From Candidatus Lachnoclostridium avicola (GTDB taxonomy: Bacteria > Bacillota > Clostridia > Lachnospirales > Lachnospiraceae): a DNA stretch of 64,000 nucleotides. The translations under genes and the position numbers were made by a program. Location: NCBI GenBank assembly GCA_019114465.1, contig DXFM01000015.1, forward strand, positions 1-64,000. The letters run 5' to 3'. The number at the start of each line of letters is the position of its first letter. Position 1 is the stretch's first letter. This document shows, piece after piece, positions 1-9,350 of this stretch. Under the pieces are notes generated by a model that saw nothing but the letters and a program-made list of their open reading frames with translations, ran no database searches and was not told the origin of the DNA.

Positions 1-869
1 AGATGCTGATTGAGAAATACGGCCGGGAGGAAGCCAACAAGAGAATCTATGCCACCACGGACAGAGCGAAGGGAGCTCTTAAGAATCTGGCCAATGAGGA
101 AGGCTACGAGAGCTTTGTGGTGCCGGACGACGTGGGCGGACGTTTCTCCGTGCTGACGGCTGTAGGTCTGCTTCCCATTGCGGTAAGCGGAGCCGATATT
201 GATCAGCTGATGGAGGGCGCGGCTTCCGGAAGGAAAAAGGCGCTGGAGCAGCCCTTTGAGGAAAACGGGGCCCTTCAGTACGCGGCCGTGCGCAACATTT
301 TATATAAAAAGGGCAAGAGCGTGGAGATCGTAGCCAACTACGAGCCCAGCCTGCACTATGTATCTGAGTGGTGGAAGCAGCTTTACGGCGAGAGCGAGGG
401 CAAAGACCAGAGAGGTATTTTCCCGGCAGCTGTGGATCTGACCACTGACCTTCACTCCATGGGCCAGTTCATCCAGGACGGCTCCAGAGTGATGTTTGAG
501 ACAGTTCTGAACGTGGAGGAGTCTCCCGAGGAGATCCTTCTTCAGAAGGAAGAGGTAGACACAGACGGAATGAACTACCTGGCCGGCAAGAGTGTGGATT
601 TTGTGAACAAGAGCGCCATGAACGGCACCATTCTGGCCCACACCGACGGCAACGTGCCCAACCTGATGGTGACCATTCCGGAGCAGAACGCCTTCTATCT
701 GGGAGAACTGTTCTACTTCTTTGAGTTCGCCTGCGGTGTCAGCGGATACCTGCTGGGTGTAAATCCCTTCAACCAGCCGGGTGTGGAGAGCTACAAGAAG
801 AACATGTTTGCCCTTCTTGGAAAGCCCGGATATGAGAGCGAGAGGGAAGAACTGTTAAAGAGACTGTAA
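1..869 (+). CDS. pgi: Glucose-6-phosphate isomerase, 3' part (cut by window edge)
   Basis: Interconverts glucose 6-phosphate and fructose 6-phosphate in glycolysis and gluconeogenesis in the cytoplasm. The frame is open from the first bases to a stop at 867-869 and gives about 288 residues. Bacterial enzymes of this family have about 450, so roughly the first third lies outside the window. Recognisable stretches are [19 protein letters not shown], the family's substrate-binding signature region, the [12 protein letters not shown] segment, and the C-terminal [24 protein letters not shown] block. The ATG at position 3 is internal and not the real start. A strong terminator follows, so this is the last gene of its transcript. 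The assignment is secure. Confidence 0.95.
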   Translation, partial: MLIEKYGREEANKRIYATTDRAKGALKNLANEEGYESFVVPDDVGGRFSVLTAVGLLPIAVSGADIDQLMEGAASGRKKALEQPFEENGALQYAAVRNILYKKGKSVEIVANYEPSLHYVSEWWKQLYGESEGKDQRGIFPAAVDLTTDLHSMGQFIQDGSRVMFETVLNVEESPEEILLQKEEVDTDGMNYLAGKSVDFVNKSAMNGTILAHTDGNVPNLMVTIPEQNAFYLGELFYFFEFACGVSGYLLGVNPFNQPGVESYKKNMFALLGKPGYESEREELLKRL

Positions 870-890
870 ATAGAAATTGACAAAAAAAAT

Positions 891-941
891 AACGCCTGGG
901 AACATGCAGAGAACAGAATGCCGCATGTTCCCGGGCGTTTT
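891..941. terminator. Bidirectional terminator between pgi and the LacI-kinase gene
   Basis: AACGCCTGGGAACATGC pairs with GCATGTTCCCGGGCGTT, a 17-bp stem with one G-U pair. An A-run lies on the left and a short T-run on the right. The genes on either side converge here, so it can serve both. Confidence 0.85.
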
Positions 942-947
942 GATGAT

Positions 948-2837
948 TTATTCTTTCTTCTTCAGCAGATCCGGATATTTCTGCCGCACGTAGGCCTCCA
1001 GCGTGCTCTTGTCAATGAGGGCCGGAGCCACGCCCCGGCGGGTCACGCTGAATCCGGCGGCCAGGTTGGCGATTCGGATGGCGTCTTTCAGCTCGTATCC
1101 ATAGAGAAGATAGGAGGCCAGAGCGCTGATGAACGCGTCGCCGGCGCCTGTATTGTCGATGGAGAGGAAGGGTTCCGCCGGCAGATGGAGCTCATCGGAG
1201 GCGGTCCTCATATAGCATCCGTTTTTCCCCAGGGTGACGATGACGGTGGATATTCCCAGGTTGAGGAAATGCTCCGCCTGTTTCTCAAGGGTGGATTCCT
1301 GAGGACAGATTTCATTGATCTCGTCCAGGTTAGGAACCAGAATATCAATATTTGCCAGAATATCCGGCCTGATAAAATGACGGGCAGAGGGCTTGAGGAT
1401 TGTTTTGGCGCCGTGGGCCTTTGCCGCCCGGCAGGCGGCCAGCACGGTCTCGTCGGGGAGTTCCGTCTGTATGAGACAGTACCCGGCGTGTTCAAACAGG
1501 CTGTGGTTTTTCTCAATGTCATCCGGCGTCAGGCACTGGTTGGCCCCGGACAGGATAGAGATGATGGACTCCCCATTCTTTTGGACGAAAATGTAAGCTT
1601 TTCCCGTCTGCTCCCCGGGAATCCGTTTGATTCCGGAAGTGTCCAGGGAATATTTTTCCATGGCGGTGTCGATCACCTCCGCGTCCGTGTCCGTGCCCAC
1701 GCAGCCCATGAGAGTCACCATATGGCCCAGGCGGGACACACCCACGGCCTGGTTGATGCCCTTGCCTCCGGGGAATACGAGGGAGTCAGTGGTCATCACC
1801 GTCTTTCCGGAGTAGGGAAGCTGATCCACGTTCAGGTAATGGTCAATATTGATGCTGCCCACCACCAGGATCCGTTCCTCCTGCATGTGGGGAGGAAAGG
1901 AGACGGTGGAAAGTCCGTTCAGACAGATTTTCGGGCGGAAGGTCTTCCGGCTCCATTCCGGATCTTCCAAGTGGAGCAGCTTTTCCGTGAGATACTGTCC
2001 GAAGGCCCGCTCCGGCACAGGGCAGCAGGAGATGGATGGAAAAGGAAGCTCGTGAAACTGGCCGTCCTTCATGGCGATGATGGACAGTTCCCTGGGAATG
2101 GAGTAGTGGAGAGAAGTCAGCTTTCCATACAGCTCCAGGGCATTGGTGTAGTTGGAGCAGACCACAGCGCTTACCAGCCGGGATGCAATCTTCTGCAGCA
2201 GAAGGGGCGAGATCTCGTGAAAAACCAGAGAGTCCTTCGGAAGGATCCCGTGCTCAAACAGGCATCTGCGGTATCCGTCCAGAAACAGGCCGTCTTCCTC
2301 CTGACCGGAGAGAAGGCAGGCGATGGAAGTATGGTACCGTTCCAGAAGATTTTCCACTGCGAACGCAGACAGAGAGTCATAGCGGATATATTCGGAATCC
2401 GCCGCCCAGGGACACTGGAACAGCAGATAAGGGATCCCCGCTTTTTCGGGAATGGTTTTCAGTGAAAGGCTGGCTGAGGAAACCGGCTCCCACAAAATGC
2501 CGTCCACCTTGGCGCGGCAGAGAATATTTAAGGTCTGGGATTCAGTTTTCAGGCTGTTTCCGCTGACAGAATAGATCACCCGGTGTCCCAGGGCCTGGGC
2601 CTGTTCCATAATTCCCTCCGCAATTTCCTGGGACTGGGAGCGCAGGACGGCTCCGATCAGAGGTGTTTTGGAGGGAATGGTGGAGATAGAAGAATAAGGG
2701 CTGTAGCCGTATTCCCTTGCCAGATTTAAAATCCGTTCCCTGGTTTCCGCGCTGATGCCCTCATCCTTCTGATTCATCACTTTTGAGACTGTGGAAGTGG
2801 ATACGCCTGCAAGCTGGGCCAGTTCTTTGATTGTCAT
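948..2837 (-). CDS. LacI-type regulator fused to a PfkB/ribokinase domain
   Basis: A 629-residue protein with three parts. Residues 1-55 are a LacI helix-turn-helix (TIKELAQLAGVSTSTVSKVM). About 60-310 resemble the periplasmic-binding-type effector domain, although this part is diverged. About 315-620 are a complete PfkB sugar kinase with GSINIDHYLNVDQLP and FPGGKGINQAVGVSRLG at the front and the DNTGAGDAFISALASYL catalytic signature at the back. The start at 2837 is chosen because GGAGAGGAG lies just upstream; an ATG 16 codons earlier has no such site. Ribokinases phosphorylate the sugar released by nucleoside hydrolases, and the gene is divergent from a nucleoside hydrolase operon. I infer a regulator that senses or phosphorylates ribose or a similar sugar. 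Both activities are untested. Confidence 0.9.
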   Translation of the reverse strand: MTIKELAQLAGVSTSTVSKVMNQKDEGISAETRERILNLAREYGYSPYSSISTIPSKTPLIGAVLRSQSQEIAEGIMEQAQALGHRVIYSVSGNSLKTESQTLNILCRAKVDGILWEPVSSASLSLKTIPEKAGIPYLLFQCPWAADSEYIRYDSLSAFAVENLLERYHTSIACLLSGQEEDGLFLDGYRRCLFEHGILPKDSLVFHEISPLLLQKIASRLVSAVVCSNYTNALELYGKLTSLHYSIPRELSIIAMKDGQFHELPFPSISCCPVPERAFGQYLTEKLLHLEDPEWSRKTFRPKICLNGLSTVSFPPHMQEERILVVGSINIDHYLNVDQLPYSGKTVMTTDSLVFPGGKGINQAVGVSRLGHMVTLMGCVGTDTDAEVIDTAMEKYSLDTSGIKRIPGEQTGKAYIFVQKNGESIISILSGANQCLTPDDIEKNHSLFEHAGYCLIQTELPDETVLAACRAAKAHGAKTILKPSARHFIRPDILANIDILVPNLDEINEICPQESTLEKQAEHFLNLGISTVIVTLGKNGCYMRTASDELHLPAEPFLSIDNTGAGDAFISALASYLLYGYELKDAIRIANLAAGFSVTRRGVAPALIDKSTLEAYVRQKYPDLLKKKE

Positions 2838-2902
2838 AAGGTTCTCCTCTCCGCTGCTTTGTTCAGAGATACAGTTACTATACACAAGTAAGCATATTGT
2901 AA

Positions 2903-2931
2903 ATTATACTCTATAAAGCAGATGCAGTAAA
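2903..2931 (-). promoter_or_regulatory. Sigma-A-type promoter of the LacI-kinase gene
   Basis: On the minus strand TTTACT (2931-2926) is followed after 17 bases by a perfect TATAAT (2908-2903), about 65 bases upstream of the chosen start codon. Confidence 0.6.
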
Positions 2932-3006
2932 GGAAGAAATATTAAAAATGCACAAAAAACGGTTGACATCACTGGAAAATAGTAATATTCTTTTTATAAA
3001 GAAATT

Positions 3007-3019
3007 ATTTTCGGAAAAT
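3007..3019. promoter_or_regulatory. Candidate operator palindrome before the nucleoside operon
   Basis: ATTTTCGGAAAAT is a perfect odd palindrome, six base pairs around a central G. It sits where the -35 region of the promoter at 3028-3036 would be, and in the region shared with the divergent LacI-kinase gene. LacI-family operators are palindromes of about this size. Binding by the neighbouring regulator is inference. Confidence 0.45.
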
Positions 3020-3027
3020 GTTTTTTA

Positions 3028-3036
3028 TGGTATAAT
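3028..3036 (+). promoter_or_regulatory. Extended -10 promoter of the nucleoside operon
   Basis: TGGTATAAT fits an extended -10 element and lies 28 bases before the ATG at 3064. The -35 region is weak. An upstream TTGACA at 2963-2968 with TATTCT 17 bases later could be a second promoter. Confidence 0.55.
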
Positions 3037-3063
3037 TAAGAAATGCCACTTCAGGAGGATAAC

Positions 3064-3999
3064 ATGACAAGACCATTTATCATCGACTGCGATACGGGAA
3101 CGGATGACGCGATTGCGTTGATGGCCGCTTTTGGCTGTCCGGAAATCAATGTCAGGGCAATTACATCGGTAAACGGCAATGTGAAGGAAGAGTATACCTC
3201 AGCCAACAATCTGAATCTGACGGAATATCTGGGAATTGATGTGGAGGTGGCGAGAGGAGCGACTCTTCCGTTTTATCCCAGAGGAAATTACTACGGACCG
3301 ACCCACGGAAAGACGGGCCTGGGAGATGTGGTGATTCCCGATGCGGAGAAGACCTCTTTTTCAAAGGACATGGCGCCGGAGGTAATCCGCCGGATCGCTG
3401 AGGAAGAAAATGGAGAGCTGGAGCTTCTGGTGGTTGGTCCCATGACCAATATCGCCATCGCTATCAGCCTTTATCCCCAGCTGAAAAAGCAGATCAAACA
3501 TATCTGGTTTATGGGAGGAGCTGTGCAGGGGGGCAACGTGAGCTCCACAGCGGAGTTTAATATCTGGGTGGATCCCACGGCGGCCAAGCTGGTGACAGAA
3601 GCCGGTATTCCCATGACCATGGTAGGCCTGGATGTGACGACGAAAGCGGTGCTGGGCCGTGAGGAGGAGCAGGAGCTGAGAGCGTTCGGCAGCAAAGCCT
3701 CCGTTCTGACCGCTGATATTTTGGAATATATGTTTAAGCGCTGCAAGGACGGCGGCGAGGACGCGCTGATGCATGACGCCCTGGCCCTGGCTGCTGCGGT
3801 GATTCCGGAGTGCCTGACCTGTAAAGAAGCGTTTCTGGACGTGGAGTGCAGAGGCGAGTACACTGCGGGACATACGGTGACAGATCTTGTGGGAAGAAGC
3901 CTGGGAAAGGCTCCCAATGCTTCTGTGGCTGTGGAACTGAACCTTGATATCTTTAAAAAGTGGCTGCTGGAGTGCATTAAGCGCTGCGGACAGGCATGA
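3064..3999 (+). CDS. Nucleoside hydrolase, first copy
   Basis: Cleaves the N-glycosidic bond of nucleosides to give free base and ribose. The protein has 311 residues, normal for the inosine/uridine-preferring hydrolase family. The calcium- and ribose-binding signature IIDCDTGTDDAIAL is at the N-terminus. MGGAVQGGNVSSTAEFNIWVDP in the middle and MHDALALAAA near the C-terminus complete the active site. AGGAGG at 3053-3058 selects the ATG at 3064 over one at 3043. It is the first gene of the nucleoside operon and overlaps the next gene by four bases. Base specificity cannot be read from the sequence. Confidence 0.92.
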   Translation: MTRPFIIDCDTGTDDAIALMAAFGCPEINVRAITSVNGNVKEEYTSANNLNLTEYLGIDVEVARGATLPFYPRGNYYGPTHGKTGLGDVVIPDAEKTSFSKDMAPEVIRRIAEEENGELELLVVGPMTNIAIAISLYPQLKKQIKHIWFMGGAVQGGNVSSTAEFNIWVDPTAAKLVTEAGIPMTMVGLDVTTKAVLGREEEQELRAFGSKASVLTADILEYMFKRCKDGGEDALMHDALALAAAVIPECLTCKEAFLDVECRGEYTAGHTVTDLVGRSLGKAPNASVAVELNLDIFKKWLLECIKRCGQA

Positions 4000-5378
4000 A
4001 CGGCGGGGCAGAGAGGAAAACGACGCTTTTTGTAGCAAAAACATCGTTTTATAAAAATATACTGATTCTGGCTTTCCCCATTATCCTGCAGCAGCTTCTG
4101 CGGGTCAGCGTGGATACCCTGGACAGCATTATGCTGGGCCAGATTGACCAGATTCAGATGTCGGCGGTATCCCAGGCCCAGCAGGTGTTTTTTGTATTTT
4201 ATACAGTGTGCAACGGGTTTGCGGTGGGATGTTCCGTGCTGATCTCCCAGTACTGGGGGAAGAAAGAGCTGGATTCCATACGGACTCTGTTCGCAGTGGG
4301 AGTGAGATACATAGCGGTGTTTGCGGCTGTTGTGGCGGCTGTGGTGATTATCTGGCCGGAAAAGGTGATGAGAATCTACAGCAGTGACCCGGAGCTGATC
4401 CGGCTGGGAGCTTCCTATCTCAGAATTGCCGCGTGGATGTATCTGCCCTGTGCGGTCAGCAGCATGCTGTTTGCCTGCTGCAGAGGCATTGAGCAGATGG
4501 GGGTATCCTTTACCACCAATGCGATTTCATATCCTTTAAATATTTTACTGGATTATTGTTTGATTTTCGGGGCATTCGGTCTTCCGGAGCTGGGAATCCG
4601 GGGAGCGGCCACCGGCGCGGTGATCGCCCGCCTGGTGGAGCTGACGGTGCTCTGCAGATTTGTATTCCGGAAGGAAAAAACAATCAGCCTGAAGCCGGGG
4701 GATATGCTTCGGAAAGACCGGCGGCTGAGCCGGGATTTCCTGAAGGTGGGAATGCCCATTGTGGCCCATGAGATGATCTGGTCCACGGGAACCACCGCCG
4801 GAAGTTCCATCACCGGACAGATGAGCACAGTGATTGTCACTGGCTACAATGTGGCGAATGTGCTGTACCAGCTGCTGGGCTGCGTGATGAACGGAGTGCT
4901 TCACGCCTGTTCCGTTACCATTGGAAAGACCATCGGGGCGGGAGGCAGCCGGGAGAAGATCCGGCAGGAGGCTTACAGCCTGGTGCTGATCGGACTGGTG
5001 GGCGGTACGGTCCTGGGCGTGATGACCCTGATTGTGGGCAGCGCTTTTGTGGGGATCTATGATCTGACCCCGGATGCGGCGGAATTTGCCCGCTGGTTTA
5101 TGGTGATCTTCGCACTGATCTGGCCGTTTTCCGGAATGGAGATGACGGGAATGATCGCGGCCCTGAGAGCGGGCGGCGACGGAAAGACCGGTTTTATCAC
5201 GGACATTTTTACCATGTGGCTGATTACCATCCCGCTGGCGTCCTTAAGCGCCTTTGTGCTGGGACTGTCACCCTACGTTGTGATCTCCATTATTAAATTC
5301 AATATTGTGTTAGAAGCCCTGGTGGGTATCTGGCGGATCCGCTCCATGAAGTGGGTCAAAAATCTCACCGCGGTCTAA
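3996..5378 (+). CDS. MATE-family multidrug/metabolite exporter
   Basis: A 460-residue membrane protein with about 12 hydrophobic segments, the usual MATE size. It has the typical early motif ILAFPIILQQLLRVSVDTLDSIMLGQ and repeats a similar motif in the second half. Family members exchange Na+ or H+ for drugs or metabolites across the inner membrane. The start codon overlaps the stop of the nucleoside hydrolase (ATGA), so translation is probably coupled. Its position between a nucleoside hydrolase and a nucleoside importer is unusual. It may export a free base or toxic analogue, but that is inference from location only. Confidence 0.88.
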   Translation: MNGGAERKTTLFVAKTSFYKNILILAFPIILQQLLRVSVDTLDSIMLGQIDQIQMSAVSQAQQVFFVFYTVCNGFAVGCSVLISQYWGKKELDSIRTLFAVGVRYIAVFAAVVAAVVIIWPEKVMRIYSSDPELIRLGASYLRIAAWMYLPCAVSSMLFACCRGIEQMGVSFTTNAISYPLNILLDYCLIFGAFGLPELGIRGAATGAVIARLVELTVLCRFVFRKEKTISLKPGDMLRKDRRLSRDFLKVGMPIVAHEMIWSTGTTAGSSITGQMSTVIVTGYNVANVLYQLLGCVMNGVLHACSVTIGKTIGAGGSREKIRQEAYSLVLIGLVGGTVLGVMTLIVGSAFVGIYDLTPDAAEFARWFMVIFALIWPFSGMEMTGMIAALRAGGDGKTGFITDIFTMWLITIPLASLSAFVLGLSPYVVISIIKFNIVLEALVGIWRIRSMKWVKNLTAV

Positions 5379-5422
5379 ATAAAGTACATAATAACTTTAC
5401 CAAAAAAAGGAGGAACAAGATT

Positions 5423-6565
5423 ATGAAACTGAAAAAACTGATGGCACTGACCATGGCCGGCGTGATGACGTTTTCACTGGCAGCGTGCGGAGGCGGCTCC
5501 AGCTCAACCACGACCACTGGTTCCGGCGACAGCAGCGAGGAGGCTTCCGATGACGGTGAGGCTGCATCCGGCGATGTGGAGAAGAGCGTTGCCTACATCG
5601 TAGGAAACCTGGGCGACAAGTCCTTCAACGACTCCGGTGAGACTGGAATGGCACAGTTAAGAGAGATGGGATGGGACTGCAAGACCATCGAGGCCGGCGA
5701 CGAGACGAAGGCTGACAAGTGGGAAGACACCATGCTGGATGCCATCGACGAGGGCTATCACTTTATCGTTGCATCTTCCACCTACAGAGACATCATCATG
5801 AAGCTGGCAGAGGAGTATCCGGAGAACCAGTTCGTGGTATTTGACGACTCCATGGATGAGTCCGAGATTCCGGACAACGTAGCATTTATCTTCTACGCTC
5901 AGAACGAAGGATCCTACATGGTTGGCCAGCTGGCTGCCGGCATGACCGAGAGCGGCGTGGTTGCTGTGAACGTAGGTATGGACAACCCGGTTATCTCTGA
6001 CTTTGTTACCGGATTTATCAACGGCGTACAGGACTATGATCCCAATGTAAAGGTTGTTAAGGCATCTGTTGGTTCCTGGACTGAGCCGGCTAAGATGAAA
6101 GAGCTGTGCCTGACCCAGGCAAGAGATCAGAACGCGGATGTGTTCTATCAGGTAGCCGGCGGTTCCGGTACTGGTCTGTTTGAGGCCTGTGTGGAGACCG
6201 GCAACTGGGCAATCGGTGTAGACTCCGATCAGTATGCGTACTACAAGGATTCTGAGAATCCGGAGCTGGCGGACGTAATCCTTACCTCCATGTTAAAGAA
6301 TGTGGGCGATTCTCTGGTAGCATTCTTTGAGCAGGTTGAGGCCGGCGATGATGTATGGGGCAAAGTAAACCATCTTGGACTGAAGGACAACGCAGTTGGC
6401 TATGTTGACAACGAGTTCTTCCAGGAGAATGTTCCTCAGGAAGTGAGAGATAAGATGGCAGAGTCCAAGGAAAAGATCGCAAGCGGCGAGCTTGAGGTTC
6501 AGTCCTACTATGATTTCGCAGATGAGTCTGAGTATCAGGCACTGCTTGATTCTGTAGCTCCGTAA
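5423..6565 (+). CDS. BMP-family lipoprotein, nucleoside-binding component of an ABC importer
   Basis: A substrate-binding lipoprotein of the BMP/PnrA/Med family, which binds purine or other nucleosides outside the membrane. Residues 1-22 form a lipoprotein signal with lipobox SLAAC. A Ser/Thr/Asp/Glu-rich linker follows, then the binding domain starting with VAYIVGNLGDKSFNDSGETG, the family's typical first motif. It has 380 residues in all. AAGGAGGA at 5408-5413 fixes the ATG at 5423. The matching ATPase and two permeases follow. The stem-loop after its stop probably keeps this message more abundant than the rest of the operon, as is common for binding proteins. Confidence 0.93.
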   Translation: MKLKKLMALTMAGVMTFSLAACGGGSSSTTTTGSGDSSEEASDDGEAASGDVEKSVAYIVGNLGDKSFNDSGETGMAQLREMGWDCKTIEAGDETKADKWEDTMLDAIDEGYHFIVASSTYRDIIMKLAEEYPENQFVVFDDSMDESEIPDNVAFIFYAQNEGSYMVGQLAAGMTESGVVAVNVGMDNPVISDFVTGFINGVQDYDPNVKVVKASVGSWTEPAKMKELCLTQARDQNADVFYQVAGGSGTGLFEACVETGNWAIGVDSDQYAYYKDSENPELADVILTSMLKNVGDSLVAFFEQVEAGDDVWGKVNHLGLKDNAVGYVDNEFFQENVPQEVRDKMAESKEKIASGELEVQSYYDFADESEYQALLDSVAP

Positions 6566-6613
6566 TAATTCAGCAACAGCAGCCGGGAAACCGGTATACT
6601 CTATAATCACTTA

Positions 6614-6651
6614 TATATCAGCAGGCCTCTCCTGTGGGGCCTGCTGATATA
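6614..6651 (+). promoter_or_regulatory. Intra-operon stem-loop after the binding-protein gene
   Basis: A perfect 14-bp inverted repeat (TATATCAGCAGGCC and its complement) with a 10-base loop and no following T-run. It looks like an mRNA-stabilising or partial-attenuation hairpin and not a full terminator. Confidence 0.65.
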
Positions 6652-6668
6652 ACATAGGAGGAAAAAGT

Positions 6669-8219
6669 ATGGCTCAGGAAGTATTGAGAATGGAAGGCAT
6701 CACCAAGATATATGACAATGGCTTCGTGGCCAACAAGAATATCACCTTCTGGCTCCATGAAGGCGAGATTCTTGCGCTCGTAGGTGAGAACGGCGCCGGA
6801 AAAACCACTCTTATGAAGGTTTTGTTCGGTTTGGAGACTCCTCAGGAAGGCAAAGTGCTGATTAACGGGGAGCCGGCCAAGATTGAAAACACCCTGGATG
6901 CCATCAGCAAGGGAATCGGTATGGTTCACCAGCACTTCATGCTGGTTCCGTCCCTGACGGTGGCAGAAAATGTTGTACTTGGCATTGAGCCCATGAAAAA
7001 CGGACTGTTCGATTTTGAAAAGGCCGTTTCCATGACTCAGGAAGTGGCCGACAAGTACAATTTCAACATCGACCCTAAAATGAAGGTGGCGGATCTGTCC
7101 GTAGGACAGATGCAGAAGGTAGAGATCATGAAGGTGCTCATCAAGGGTGCAAAAATCATTATCATGGACGAGCCTACAGCCGTGCTGACACCTCAGGAGA
7201 CCGACGAGCTGTTTGAGCAGCTGATCCTGCTGCGGGACGGCGGTCATTCCATCATCTTCATTTCCCATAAACTGGAAGAGGTAAAACGGATCTGCAGCCG
7301 CGTGACGGTGCTGCGCCACGGCTACTGCCTTGGAAGCTACGACCTGGCAGATATGAACGAAGAGGATATCTCCCGCCTGATGGTAGGCCGTGACGTTGTG
7401 CTGAAGATTGAAAAGGATGATCCGAAGATCGGAAAACCGGTGGTTCACATTCAGAATCTGGTGAAGATCAACGAGTCCGGCAAGCATGTGCTGGATGACA
7501 TTTCCTTTGATATCCATGAGGGCGAGGTAGTGGGAATCGCAGGCGTGGAGGGCAATGGACAGAGCGACCTCTCCGACGTGCTTTCCGGCATGGGATCCTT
7601 TACCTCCGGAACGGTGGAAGTAAACGGCAACAACATCAAGGGAAAGACGGTTCACGAGATCCGGGGAATGGGAATGGCCTATATTCCGGAAGATCGTATG
7701 GAGTACGGCTGCGCCGGCGACATGTCCATCCGGGACAATATTGTGGCGGACCGGTTCTTTAAAAAGGAGTATAAGAGCGGACCGTTTATGAAACGGAAAT
7801 ACATCGATCAGATTGTGGATCAGTACATTAAAGATTTTGAGATCGCCTGCGATGACAAGAGCCAGCCGGTGCGCATGCTTTCCGGCGGAAACATTCAGAA
7901 GGTGGTCGTGGCCAGGGAGTTTACCTCAGGCTCCAATTTCATTCTGGCAAATCAGCCTACCCGTGGTATTGACGTAGGCGCTGCGGAAATGATCCGCAAA
8001 ACCATTGTAAGAAAATCCAGAGAAGAAGGAACTGCTACGCTTCTGATCTCGGCAGACCTGAATGAAGTTCTGGAGTGCTCAGACCGGCTTCTGGTATTCC
8101 GCAAGGGCAAGGTGGTTGCAGCGTTCCCGAAGGCAAACGAAGTGTCGGAGGCAGAACTGGGCGAGTACATGCTTGGCCTTAAAACTATGACTGCCGAGGA
8201 AATGGAGGGGCTGTTATGA
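6669..8219 (+). CDS. ABC transporter ATPase, nucleoside (BMP/PnrA) type, two ATPase domains
   Basis: Powers nucleoside import. The 516-residue protein carries two fused ATPase halves, as in ribose- and nucleoside-type importers. The first has Walker A GENGAGKTTLMK, signature LSVGQMQKVEI and Walker B IIIMDEPTAVL. The second is degenerate, with GVEGNGQSDLSD at the Walker A position, signature LSGGNIQKVVVAREF and NQPTRGIDVGA. One weaker half is normal in this family. AGGAGG at 6656-6661 lies before the ATG. It overlaps the first permease by four bases (ATGA). Confidence 0.94.
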   Translation: MAQEVLRMEGITKIYDNGFVANKNITFWLHEGEILALVGENGAGKTTLMKVLFGLETPQEGKVLINGEPAKIENTLDAISKGIGMVHQHFMLVPSLTVAENVVLGIEPMKNGLFDFEKAVSMTQEVADKYNFNIDPKMKVADLSVGQMQKVEIMKVLIKGAKIIIMDEPTAVLTPQETDELFEQLILLRDGGHSIIFISHKLEEVKRICSRVTVLRHGYCLGSYDLADMNEEDISRLMVGRDVVLKIEKDDPKIGKPVVHIQNLVKINESGKHVLDDISFDIHEGEVVGIAGVEGNGQSDLSDVLSGMGSFTSGTVEVNGNNIKGKTVHEIRGMGMAYIPEDRMEYGCAGDMSIRDNIVADRFFKKEYKSGPFMKRKYIDQIVDQYIKDFEIACDDKSQPVRMLSGGNIQKVVVAREFTSGSNFILANQPTRGIDVGAAEMIRKTIVRKSREEGTATLLISADLNEVLECSDRLLVFRKGKVVAAFPKANEVSEAELGEYMLGLKTMTAEEMEGLL

Positions 8220-9349
8220 ACAAAACGAGAAAAATCGAAATGACGGTTGAGCTGATCCGTATTCTGGTTGCGGTAGGTATTGCTTACCTCATCGCGCTTG
8301 TGACTCTGTTCCTGATCAGTGACGATCCGATCTACATTATTGAGCAGTTCGTGCTGGGACCGTTTTCATCTGTAAGACGTGTGGGAAGTATTATTAACCT
8401 GGCAATTCCCTTTACATTCACCGGACTCTGCTTCTGCTTTATGTACGCGGTAAACAAGTTCAATCTTTCCGGAGAGGGAATTTTCATGTTTTCCGGCTGT
8501 ATGGCCACTCTGGCGGCCATCAATATCGGCGATGGACTTCCCTTCCCGATTATGCTTCTGATTCTGCTGGTGGTAGGAGCTGTGACCGGTATTGTGATTA
8601 CCGCCATACCGGCGCTCCTGGACGCGAAATTCAAGGCCAATATCGTCGTGGTGTCCCTGATGCTCAACAGCATCCTGGTATTCCTTTCCATCTGGGTGCT
8701 GAAATATCTCATGCGTGACCCCACCATCGGTTCCATGGGCTCTTATCCCCTTCCCGACAATGCGGTTCTGCCCAATGTATTTGGAAAATTCCGTATTCAG
8801 TCCGGTATCTTCATCGCGGTAATTGCGGTGATCGCAGTGGCCATTCTGTTCTACAAGATGGTATTCGGATACAAGATGAGAGTTGTGGGAAGCAATCCCC
8901 TCTTTGCAAAGGCCTGCGGTATCAACATGGTGGGAACCATCGTTGTGGCTCAGCTCATCGGCGGCGCTCTGGCAGGACTTGGCGGAACCTGTGAGATCCT
9001 TGGAAACTATGATCGTTTTAAATGGACAGCCAGCACCCAGCACGGATTTGACGGACTGATGGTGGCCGTTCTGGCCAGAAGAAATCCCATTCTTGTGCCG
9101 GTGGCAGCTCTTCTGCTGGCGTACATCCGTATCGGAGCCGACGTGGTAAACTCCAGAGGAGATATTCCCATTGAGTTCATCACCGTGATCCAGGGTATTG
9201 TAATCCTGCTGGTGGCTGCGGAGGAGTTCATGGGAAGATTCAAGAAGAAGATGATCTACAAAGCTGCGGAAGAGAGTCTTGCCGAGGACAAGAAGGAAGA
9301 AGTGGCGGAGATCATGTCCGAGGACGATGGCGAAGGAAAGGAGCAATAA
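8216..9349 (+). CDS. ABC transporter permease, nucleoside importer, first subunit
   Basis: A 377-residue inner-membrane permease of the branched-chain/nucleoside (BPD_transp_2) family with about eight to ten hydrophobic segments. The cytoplasmic coupling region is near MRVVGSNPLFAKACGIN, and GGALAGLGGTCEILGNYDRF follows. The C-terminal 35 residues are highly charged (Glu/Lys-rich) and probably cytoplasmic. It pairs with the next gene as a heterodimer, in the arrangement ATPase-permease-permease common to BMP systems. The start overlaps the ATPase stop, which suggests coupled translation. Confidence 0.92.
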   Translation: MNKTRKIEMTVELIRILVAVGIAYLIALVTLFLISDDPIYIIEQFVLGPFSSVRRVGSIINLAIPFTFTGLCFCFMYAVNKFNLSGEGIFMFSGCMATLAAINIGDGLPFPIMLLILLVVGAVTGIVITAIPALLDAKFKANIVVVSLMLNSILVFLSIWVLKYLMRDPTIGSMGSYPLPDNAVLPNVFGKFRIQSGIFIAVIAVIAVAILFYKMVFGYKMRVVGSNPLFAKACGINMVGTIVVAQLIGGALAGLGGTCEILGNYDRFKWTASTQHGFDGLMVAVLARRNPILVPVAALLLAYIRIGADVVNSRGDIPIEFITVIQGIVILLVAAEEFMGRFKKKMIYKAAEESLAEDKKEEVAEIMSEDDGEGKEQ

Positions 9350-9350
9350 T

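Noticed and set aside
918-2465. A 515-codon open frame on the plus strand opposite the LacI-kinase gene
   Set aside because: It lies antisense to a clearly conserved gene and its translation has no family features; it is a by-product of codon bias.
6614-6651. A full terminator after the BMP lipoprotein gene
   Set aside because: There is no T-run, and the ATPase and permeases of the same transporter follow on the same strand.
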